Shown here: positions 1 through 7,300 of the stretch, piece after piece
Numbering within the stretch: the stretch's first letter is position 1
How the letters are laid out: every line of letters starts with the position of its first letter
From: a virus
DNA: 22,619 nt
Direction: 5' to 3' (one strand)
IMG/VR virus record: IMGVR_UViG_3300038548_000053
Location: 1-22,619 of that record
The notes under the pieces: model-generated
What the model was told of the DNA's origin: nothing
What the model saw: the letters and a program-made list of their open reading frames with translations, nothing else
The model's database searches: none
Position numbers and translations under genes: made by a program

Positions 1-818
1 TAGATGAAGGTGCTGAAGTAGTTACGGCTACATTAGTATTAGATAGTGGGCAGATAACTCAATTGAAGATGGCTGTACTGTCTCTTGATGCAGCTGCTAA
101 TGGGTATAAGACATCCTTTGCTTCTTTCCATAGTAGGACATTCACTGACTGGCAAGTAGCAGCAGGGGATAATGAAGGGCTACCTATGGTATCGTTTATA
201 GAGTTTGCTGAGTTTAATATGCAAGCAACACATACAAGAGGAAGGCCAACACATGTTCATAGTTTCTTTAGTAAGGAAAGTAAGAACCTAAGGGAAGGGG
301 ACTACTATGAGCTACCACTGCTAGGGTCAGGGTGTGATACTCCTACTGCGGATATTATGTTAGTTGTAGATAATACAGGTAGTCAGAAGCAGGATGAATA
401 CTTTACAGTAACTCTACCTGCAATTAATAATATGATACAACAGTGGATAGACTCAGGTTTTGATGGGACGTTAGGTTCAGTAGTAATTACAGCAGCACCG
501 TTTTTACTGAACTCGCTTACTACCAACTTTGCTACAGTGCAGTCATTTATTAGTGCATTACCCACCCCGTCAGGGTTAACCAACATAGCAACAGCTATTA
601 ACTTAGCAGCGACGGAACTGACATTGAATGGCAGAGAGGGAGTTACTCCAATTATGGTTATAGTAACAGATGGAGCAGCTAACTCCCCTAATGGAATAAC
701 TGCATATCATGAGGCAGAAGCAGCTGCATTAGCAGCAAGAAACGCTGGCATACGCATAGTCGTATTTGGTGTTCTGGGACAAGATTTGTCAGACCAAGAA
801 GGTGGAGGAGGTGGCTAA
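1..818 (+). CDS. Tail-associated protein with C-terminal von Willebrand factor A (VWA) domain, 5' partial
   Basis: The reading frame is open from the left edge (codon phase starts at base 3) to the stop at 816-818, so the gene begins outside the window; the TTG at 63 is only an internal codon. The last ~160 residues look like a VWA/Rossmann-type domain. A hydrophobic strand ends in the MIDAS-like motif DNTGS (Asp codon 369-371), a later Thr sits in GLTNIATA (579-581), and a VTDG loop follows (Asp codon 669-671), giving the usual three metal-site positions. VWA domains bind metal and mediate adhesion or complex assembly. Lying just before other tail genes in a virion operon, it is probably a tail fibre or appendage protein; this role is inferred. 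It ends in five glycines, encoded by the SD of the next gene. Confidence 0.75.
   Translation, partial: DEGAEVVTATLVLDSGQITQLKMAVLSLDAAANGYKTSFASFHSRTFTDWQVAAGDNEGLPMVSFIEFAEFNMQATHTRGRPTHVHSFFSKESKNLREGDYYELPLLGSGCDTPTADIMLVVDNTGSQKQDEYFTVTLPAINNMIQQWIDSGFDGTLGSVVITAAPFLLNSLTTNFATVQSFISALPTPSGLTNIATAINLAATELTLNGREGVTPIMVIVTDGAANSPNGITAYHEAEAAALAARNAGIRIVVFGVLGQDLSDQEGGGGG
806..811 (+). promoter_or_regulatory. Consensus Shine-Dalgarno embedded in the preceding gene
   Basis: AGGAGG lies 6 nt before the ATG at 818 and is read by the upstream gene as part of its terminal poly-glycine codons (GGT GGA GGA GGT GGC). Stop and start overlap as TAATG, so the beta-propeller gene is coupled to translation of the VWA gene. 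Confidence 0.75.
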
Positions 819-2044
819 TGGCTACTAAATTTATAAATGATTGGTGGTTATCTACACAGATAGCCACAGAGAGTACGGAAATAGAGCAGAACTATTATGC
901 ATTAACTCTTAATAGTGAATTAGATTTAGCACTAACAGATTTTGGTTGTGATTTGCAGGGAACAGGCATAGCAATTTTACCTCCATTTGATGGATGGGAT
1001 GCAGCACCTACATCCACAGAGTTCCAAGAGGTTTGGGATAATCTGCTATTCATGCCCGGAGTGGGCTACCTTGCCTCGACACAGGATGCAAATGCAGGGG
1101 CTATAGGTAATGTCAGTACCAGCCCTGATGGTATAACATGGACAGCACGGACAACCCCTACAGCAAATTTCTGGAGAAAGCCTATACATATTCCAAGCAA
1201 AGGCTTAGTAATTGTTCCAACAGATGCTGATATCGGAGGTGTTGGTGATAACTTTGTAACCAGTGCTGACAACGGTGTTACTTGGGTGTTGGGAACTACT
1301 GGAGTATCGCCTAGCCTAGGCAAAGTTCCTAACATAACTGACATTATATGGGTAGAAGACTTTGGACTGTATATAGTCACTGGAGATTTACAGCATATCT
1401 TGTGGAGCACAGACCTAATAACATGGACAGAAGGTACAATGGCACAACCTGCATTCAATGGACATCCATCAGTTATAACTTATGCCCCTGCCTTGGGTTT
1501 GGCAGTATGTCTTGATAGTTTTGGAGTGGCTTACACTAGTGCAGATGGTAAAGTATGGACACACACTACCTTAGGAACTTCGTTTGAGATTTTTTATAAT
1601 GACATAGCATGGTCAGAGCCTTTAGGCTTATTTGTCGCTAGTATTGAACATCATGAAGGTGTTAACGAGCTGTTTGTAACCAGTACTGATGGAGTTAGTT
1701 GGACACAAACTCCTATAGGCATTCCTATCGTACAGCACAACGATGGACAGGACACATTCCTACCGGGAGGGCAGGTCGAGTGGGATGACTTCACTAATAA
1801 GTTTTATGCATTAACTAAAGGTGATGATAATGGTAGCTCCTCTGGGCAAAGTTTAATAACTCCTTCGATGAACCTGTTAACTAGCGTTGATGGATTTACT
1901 TGGGTGATTGATACCACAGTCCCCGGCACACATGATTTCAGCTACCCAGTATTTGGAACGGCACACTTTGTAGCCTTTGCAATAAAGGATGCTACTAATA
2001 TGGTCATGATAAACAGACATTCAGCAATACACAGAATACCTTAA
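818..2044 (+). CDS. Predicted beta-propeller tail protein with six Asp-box (BNR-like) repeats
   Basis: 408 aa, starting at the ATG in a TAATG junction behind a perfect SD. It contains six regularly spaced copies of the S-x-D-G-x-T-W Asp-box signature, near residues 102-108, 149-156, 197-203, 241-247, 289-295 and 355-362 (SPDGITW, SADNGVTW, STDLITW, SADGKVW, STDGVSW, SVDGFTW). Asp boxes sit on the outer hairpins of propeller blades in sialidases and related sugar-binding or secreted proteins. Spacing of about 45-65 residues fits one per blade, so a six- or seven-bladed propeller is expected. I see no sialidase catalytic arginine set, so an enzyme is not claimed. Lying among tail genes, it is most likely a receptor-binding or tail-decoration protein. 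The N-terminal ~60 residues would be the attachment part. Confidence 0.7.
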   Translation: MATKFINDWWLSTQIATESTEIEQNYYALTLNSELDLALTDFGCDLQGTGIAILPPFDGWDAAPTSTEFQEVWDNLLFMPGVGYLASTQDANAGAIGNVSTSPDGITWTARTTPTANFWRKPIHIPSKGLVIVPTDADIGGVGDNFVTSADNGVTWVLGTTGVSPSLGKVPNITDIIWVEDFGLYIVTGDLQHILWSTDLITWTEGTMAQPAFNGHPSVITYAPALGLAVCLDSFGVAYTSADGKVWTHTTLGTSFEIFYNDIAWSEPLGLFVASIEHHEGVNELFVTSTDGVSWTQTPIGIPIVQHNDGQDTFLPGGQVEWDDFTNKFYALTKGDDNGSSSGQSLITPSMNLLTSVDGFTWVIDTTVPGTHDFSYPVFGTAHFVAFAIKDATNMVMINRHSAIHRIP

Positions 2045-2056
2045 GGAGAAAATTAA

Positions 2057-2344
2057 GTGAAATTATCAAGCATATACAGCTGTATATTAACAGCAAAGTT
2101 TGATTGGGCTATCAGTGATGCATCAAGTAAGTGGAGCACTCCCCAGCAGGCATGGAAGTACAGTACTCTGCGGCTTGGGAGAGTGAATAACGTAGAAGCA
2201 GATTACCCGTATAAAGTAATAGATACACGTTTGAGAGTACGAGGAACTGGACGGGTAGTAGTCCTGCGATATGAATCAGAAGCTGGTAAAGACTTTGAAC
2301 TACTAGGGCGCATAACGCCATACACATTTGAGACAGAGGGTTAA
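2057..2344 (+). CDS. Small structural-module protein of unknown function
   Basis: 95 aa. The start is a GTG at 2057, supported by AAGGAG at 2043-2048 with an 8-nt spacer; no better ATG exists nearby. The C-terminal half is beta-rich and basic (RLRVRGTGRVVVLRYESEAG, then FELLGRITPYTFE). That pattern resembles the C-terminal segment of phage tail or stabilisation proteins, in which a 'lRgrGraL-lrfeSe-gk-F-LlGw' strand pair recurs; I make this comparison from memory and cannot test it. It lies 12 bp after the propeller gene and before the adaptor gene, so a virion role is likely. Confidence 0.6.
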   Translation: MKLSSIYSCILTAKFDWAISDASSKWSTPQQAWKYSTLRLGRVNNVEADYPYKVIDTRLRVRGTGRVVVLRYESEAGKDFELLGRITPYTFETEG

Positions 2345-2347
2345 ATC

Positions 2348-2434
2348 ATGCCAAAGCATACTAAAAAAGAGAAAGCTAAGATTAAGTCACGTAAGACTAT
2401 GGTTAAGAAGGTTATTAAGAAGCGAGGCAAGTAA
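2348..2434 (+). CDS. Tiny lysine-rich basic protein
   Basis: 28 aa (MPKHTKKEKAKIKSRKTM...KKRGK), 13 of them Lys or Arg-type basic residues in a near-continuous pattern. The ATG at 2348 follows AGAGGG with a 7-nt spacer, and its stop overlaps the next start as TAATG at 2432-2436, so it is well placed as a real, coupled gene. The high charge suggests nucleic-acid or polyanion binding, for example a small DNA-condensing virion component, but no family is recognised. Confidence 0.6.
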   Translation: MPKHTKKEKAKIKSRKTMVKKVIKKRGK

Positions 2435-3192
2435 TGGCTAAGAAAACTTTACTCAAAATAGTCAAGCTTATCGGGGAACGTATTGGCGCTGATGAGATTG
2501 ACACACTGGATGAGACTATCGAAGTTGACGAGATTGTCAGCATCCTTGAGATGACTTACGATGAGATACTGGACCGAAGGGACTGGGAATTCTTACGTGA
2601 TAGAACTCTCAGGATGAAGGCAAGAGATGTTGCTGATACCAAGATATTCAACCTTGCAATACCTTCCGCTGTAACCAAGCTACAGTGTGTTAAATACATT
2701 GACGATAATGGTAAGTTCCCTGAACTAGAATACTTAACACCTTGTCAGTTTATAGAACGGCTGGATGGACGCAACCCACTAGAAGATAATGTCACAGGCA
2801 TTGCTAATGATGATGGGGTGATATTACAAATCATAACCGACCAACCCCCAACATCCTATACTAGCTTTGATGAAGACAACTTAACCTTTGACGCATATGA
2901 TGAAGCTAGGGGAACTGGTAATCAGGCTGGAGATAGCCTTATACTGGCTAATGTAAAACCAGCAATGGACTTTACTGACCCTACAGCTAAGTTTCCCATC
3001 CCTGAAAGGATGCAGACTTTGTTAATCAATGAGGCTATGGCAACGGCTGGGGTAGCATTAAGACAGGTCCAAGACCCTAGAGCAGAACGCATAGCCAGAA
3101 GACAGGGCATCAAGCTTAGGGAATTAGAACCAAAAACTCAACGTGATTTACAGGTGAAACTACATGGCAGACGTACAAGAAGCAACAGATAG
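2434..3192 (+). CDS. Head-to-tail adaptor / tail tubular protein A-like (T7 gp11-like)
   Basis: 252 aa. The N-terminal third is helical with an 'ILEMTYDEILDRRDWEFL' segment, matching the pattern in podoviral gp11/gp4-type adaptors where a helix leads into a W-x-F motif. A middle beta-rich region follows ('TDQPPTSYTSFDEDNLTFDAYD', close to the 'PPtyyTSFDdd-ivFDayd' pattern of these proteins). Then comes a C-terminal helical region that begins with FPIPE and is rich in basic residues. In T7 this protein forms a ring beneath the portal and attaches the tail nozzle. Its place just before a gp13-position gene and a gp14-like gene supports the call. It starts at the TAATG junction with the 28-aa gene (SD GAGG, 6-nt spacer). 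Confidence 0.7.
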   Translation: MAKKTLLKIVKLIGERIGADEIDTLDETIEVDEIVSILEMTYDEILDRRDWEFLRDRTLRMKARDVADTKIFNLAIPSAVTKLQCVKYIDDNGKFPELEYLTPCQFIERLDGRNPLEDNVTGIANDDGVILQIITDQPPTSYTSFDEDNLTFDAYDEARGTGNQAGDSLILANVKPAMDFTDPTAKFPIPERMQTLLINEAMATAGVALRQVQDPRAERIARRQGIKLRELEPKTQRDLQVKLHGRRTRSNR

Positions 3193-3433
3193 TTACGGCA
3201 AGATGTTATTAGGCACAACTCCTAAAGGTAAAGAAGTTTACATGGTACGTAAGTACAACAGGACAGTGCGATTTATTGAATTCGGCAGTGGTGGTCAGCT
3301 TCCTGAATGCTTAGAAGGTGGATACAGTTCCATTCAACTGGCACAGAAAGCAGTCACTGATTACTTGGACAAGATTGAGTCTAAGCAGATTGACGAAGCT
3401 GGTAAAGAGCTTAAGAAAGCGAAAGCTAAATAA
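3164..3433 (+). CDS. Hypothetical protein in virion operon
   Basis: 89 aa; the ATG at 3164 lies inside the end of the adaptor gene (29-nt overlap in another frame) and is preceded by AGGTG with a 7-nt spacer. Predicted fold: a short beta region (residues ~20-50: KEVYMVRKY, VRFIEFGSGG, LPECLEG) then a long amphipathic helix ending in a Lys/Ala tail (KELKKAKAK). No family recognised. It is immediately followed by a hairpin terminator, so it is the last gene of its transcription segment and could be expressed at a higher level than the genes after it. Confidence 0.6.
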   Translation: MADVQEATDSYGKMLLGTTPKGKEVYMVRKYNRTVRFIEFGSGGQLPECLEGGYSSIQLAQKAVTDYLDKIESKQIDEAGKELKKAKAK

Positions 3434-3444
3434 CTAAAATCAAG

Positions 3445-3468
3445 GGCTACACTACGGTGTGGCCTTTT
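3445..3468 (+). terminator. Intrinsic terminator with a cUACGg tetraloop, mid-operon
   Basis: GGCTACAC (3445-3452), loop TACG, then GTGTGGCC (3457-3464), followed by TTTT. The 8-bp stem has one G-U pair and is closed by C-G around a UNCG-class loop (cUACGg), an exceptionally stable tetraloop. The A-rich bases before and the T-run after complete a classical rho-independent terminator. It sits in the 51-bp gap before the GNAT gene, and probably attenuates rather than stops late transcription since the ejection-protein genes lie downstream. Confidence 0.8.
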
Positions 3469-3484
3469 GCTATTGGAGATAACA

Positions 3485-3940
3485 ATGAGAATTGAACAAG
3501 TAACATATGACACAGCCAATAGAGCTATGTGTGAGGATATGTGCTCTCATTGGGAGGAAGTACCCTTTGGTGAGTTTGTTATGGACTTGGAGCTGGACCA
3601 TGCTGCATACTTGCTGGCAGAGGAACAATCCTATGCAAGGTTCTACCTCGTATATGACGATTCTGACAAAGCTATAGCCTATATGAGCGTCTTTGCCAAT
3701 GAGATGATACAGCATAAAGGAGTGATTCAAGCAGTCACTGATGCATTCTATGTGGCTCCTGACTATCGCAAGAGCGGAGTTTTTGGTAAACTACTAGAGT
3801 TCGTAGAGCAAGACCTCAAAACATACGGCATAAGATTTTTCACAATCGGCACTAATCCAATGTACAAAGGTAAGACCGAGCAGTACTTAGAACATGTAGG
3901 GTACTGTAAAACAGAAGTGTTATACACTAAGGAATTATAA
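3485..3940 (+). CDS. GNAT-family N-acetyltransferase-like protein at the T7 gp13 position
   Basis: 151 aa. The ATG at 3485 follows GGAG with a 6-nt spacer; upstream TTG codons in frame are not needed. The sequence has the GNAT layout: N-terminal helices, central strands (ARFYLVYDD, AIAYMSVFA), strand 4 plus the acetyl-CoA loop 'TDAFYVAPDYRKSGVFGKLL' with the R-x-x-G-x-x-G/A motif, then a strand (RFFTIGTNP) and a C-terminal 'YLEHVGYCKTEVLYTKEL' typical of GNAT ends. T7 gp13 and its relatives at this position have an acetyltransferase-like fold and are involved in virion assembly. Whether it is an active enzyme or a structural descendant cannot be decided. It ends in TAATG with the next gene. 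Confidence 0.7.
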   Translation: MRIEQVTYDTANRAMCEDMCSHWEEVPFGEFVMDLELDHAAYLLAEEQSYARFYLVYDDSDKAIAYMSVFANEMIQHKGVIQAVTDAFYVAPDYRKSGVFGKLLEFVEQDLKTYGIRFFTIGTNPMYKGKTEQYLEHVGYCKTEVLYTKEL

Positions 3941-4368
3941 TGGCAACAGCAGCATTAGTAATCGGAGCAATAGGAACAGTATCAAGTGTTATCCAGCAAC
4001 GCAAAGCTGGCAAAGAACAACGTAGACAGAGCCAAATACAGAATCGCATTGCAGCAACAAGGCGTGTACGTTCTATCAAACGTAACATAGCAGCATCACG
4101 TATTCGCAGAGCAGAGGCTCAATCAGCAGGATTTGAGTTCGGTGTAGCTGGTGGTACAGCAGCACAAGGTGCAGAGTTCGGAATCACTGGTGACTTGGCA
4201 AGCTCTATCGGAGCATCTAATCAGCAGTTCACAGGTCAACAAGCAGTAGTAGCGAGCCAGAACAGAGTAAGCAGCTTACAACAATCAGCAGCCACCTTTG
4301 GTGGCATTGCAAATCTTGCAGGGCAGTTTGATGAGCAAGCAGTGGCATCAATTACAAGTTTAGTTTAG
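3940..4368 (+). CDS. Internal virion (ejection) protein, T7 gp14-like
   Basis: 142 aa; the ATG overlaps the GNAT stop (TAATG) and follows AAGGA with a 6-nt spacer. The N-terminus is a short hydrophobic helix (ATAALVIGAIGTVSSVI, residues 2-18), followed by a strongly basic helical stretch (~residues 20-60) and an Ala/Gly/Gln/Ser-rich remainder. T7 gp14, which forms the outer-membrane pore of the ejectosome, has the same plan: a hydrophobic start, then Q/A-rich helices. Position directly before the giant ejection protein genes matches the T7 order 14-15-16. Length is below T7 gp14 (196 aa). Confidence 0.6.
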   Translation: MATAALVIGAIGTVSSVIQQRKAGKEQRRQSQIQNRIAATRRVRSIKRNIAASRIRRAEAQSAGFEFGVAGGTAAQGAEFGITGDLASSIGASNQQFTGQQAVVASQNRVSSLQQSAATFGGIANLAGQFDEQAVASITSLV

Positions 4369-4376
4369 GAAACAAC

Positions 4377-7300
4377 ATGGCACATATAAACCCAGACGAA
4401 ATGCACTCTCTAACATCTGATGAAACAAAGCCAACAGACTCTTTATTGAGTCCTGATGACGTTAGTAGCTTATTAGATGATGGGAGTGTAGTAGGTGAGG
4501 TACGTAAGAACCAACTAACAGGTCAGATAGTCTCAGCCCAAGGCAAGGCTATGGAACCTATGGCTATCAACCAAGCAGATGCATCACTGGACCACAGAGC
4601 AGCATTAGAAGAAGCTGCCCAAGGAGTATACAACAGTCTTGAAGGTGAGTTAGCCAATGCAGCAGGGCAATCTATTGCTATGCCCGGAGGGGATGCAACG
4701 CTTGTTGCTCAACAATTAGCAGAGGGTCAGAACTTAATCAATAATAACAGAGTAGACCCTATCTCAACTGAGTTAGCTATCATCCAGAATGCAGCAAACA
4801 TTCCGCTAGCTGACGCAGTACGTAGAGAAGTAGCTCTGAACTTAGCAGCCACTAATGAGATGGCTCGTATGATTGATGAGATGGGCTTAATGGACTTCTT
4901 AGCAGATGGTACGGCATTGATGTTGCCTCTAAGAGAGACAGCTGCATGGGAGCAGATTAAAGAGGGTGTGGAAGAGAACGATGTCCTAAGCCTCTACATG
5001 ACTGGGGATAGTATCTCTGGCATGATTACCTCTTGGCAGAACCAACCAACTGCAAGGAAGGAAGTATTGTTCCCTGTATTGGTCAAGACTATTACGGATT
5101 CTCTTGCTATTACCACTCCTAGTATCTTTGGTGGTGAGAAGATGGAGCCTAACACCCTGCTAGCAGTTAGCGCATTGATGAGATTCTTCCAACCAGAGGG
5201 TGCAAAGCGTGCAACACAGGAACAACGTGCAATATTAGCCCTAGATGTAGCTGACATTGGACTCAGTGCTGTCGCAATAGCACAGAGAGCGACTAGGGTG
5301 GCTAAGGCGGCTAGAGCTACCGCTGCACCATCACAACCTGTAGGTGGACCTCGTAGACCCTCTCCTGAGGGATTCGGTATTGACCCGAACAGATTACGTG
5401 ATACCAGTATCATTGAAGGTGAAGTGATTAGCAGCACAGTAAGTGACATAGCTAAGTTACCTAAGCCTGTCCGTCAACAGATGGAAATGATTATGTATAA
5501 TGCAGCTGACTTGGCGACACGCCTCCACTCATTACCAAACTTGGTAGCCAGAGCTGGTGATATTCCACAAGCAGCACGTATCAACTTGGCAGCAATGGAC
5601 AGCCCCGAGATTGCAAGAGCATTTAACATCAGCACAGATGATGCCATCACCAATGCCATGCCATTCCAGACTAACGAATGGATGCCACAGGCTATTGAAG
5701 GTCTAGTACCAGAGACAGCCAATGCAATCAATGACTTCTTACGCGCATCGGAGAAGAAGGTTCGTAGCATGACTACTGAATCTGACCTATTGCGAGTTGG
5801 TGCATTGGATAAGTCTGACCGTAAACGTGTAGTTCGTAACTTCTTAGATGAGATGGAGCGCACTGGTGAAGATATGATGATGGAAGGTATCACACTAAGC
5901 CGTGTTGATGTTACCAAAGAGTTGGCAGATGGATTTGAATTCGAGTACACCATTACTCGTACCTCTGATGGTATCCCTGAGAATGTAGTAGGTAGACGTT
6001 CATGGAAAGTCAACCAAGTAACAGGTAACTACGACGACACTGTTGTTGATTTGGCAGGTACAACAACTGCAAGTATACCGGGATTAGCTCCTACTGCATG
6101 GTCAGTGACTAAGCCGGGAGCAGCATTAGATTTCAATGACGTGACCAAGACTGCATTGCAGTTAGAAGATATTGCAGTAGCAAGTAAAACTCGTATCAAT
6201 GAGCTATGGCTAGATGCTAACACCTCTATCAGCGGCCCTACTCAAGTTAAAGCAAGAGCACGAGTAAATGATGTGGAGCTTGCAGGGGATGAGTATGTTA
6301 ACCCCGACTCTATGGAACGTGGTCGTGTGTTCACTAGCGGTGAATTGATGGCAGGAATTCAGACAAGGACTGGCACAGTACGACTAACTAATCCAGCAGA
6401 AGTAGAAGCATATTACAAGCGACGTTTAGTGGCTGATGCATTCCACTCTATGCAGAACTTTGTAACTCGTAGAGAGCTGGAGTTAGGTGGCTTTAAGTCA
6501 ACTTTCGTTAGCCCATCAGGGGAGGACTTGGCTATCTTAGTTAAACCTTTTGATGATGCTGTACAGGCTATGTCATCTATTAGAAACAAGACAGGATTTG
6601 AAGCATGGGACACAGCAACTAAGTCCACCAATGTCATGTCACCTGAGTATATTGCTCGCGTGTATGAAGATGGTAAGGTACTTGCTCGTTTACGTGAAGA
6701 CTGGAATGTAACAGGCAACGCTAATATGCGTGGCGGTAGGAGTGTTGAGTACATCGTAATGGACCCAGCAAATGTTAAGCAGTTACCAGAACAGGTGGTT
6801 AATTACCATCCGGGATATGTGCCTAAGATTAATGAAGGCATTGAGTTTGTAGTGAAACAATTATTCCCTTACAAGAAGGCTGGTACTACTGGCAAGAGTA
6901 AAGGTGAAGCACTAAGAGCATTCGCATCTCGTAAGGATGCAGAGAAGTTTCAAGTTATCATGGCCACCAAGTATGCTGCAAAGTATGACATCCCACTAGA
7001 GGATGCTTTATTGCAGTTTGAGCTAGCAGATGGTTCAGCTATGGGACAGATGGAGCGTATGGAGAACGCCTTAAGTGGTACTTCAGGACTATTCACTGGT
7101 ACTCGTGCAGCAGACGACTTGCTAATGGGCTTAGATGGGGTAGAGATTGAGCGTATGAACCCTTCTGAGGCATACGGACGTTACATTGACCACCTTGGAA
7201 CTAAGGTTGCTAAGAACGAATGGCGCATTGGTCGTGAAACAGATTGGTTAAACACTGTTCGTCGTCAAGTACCAGAAGCTAAGGTCAATGGCTTTAATGG

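Noticed and set aside
63-818. Start of the VWA gene at TTG 63
   Set aside because: The frame is open to the left edge and there is no SD before 63; the gene is truncated by the window.
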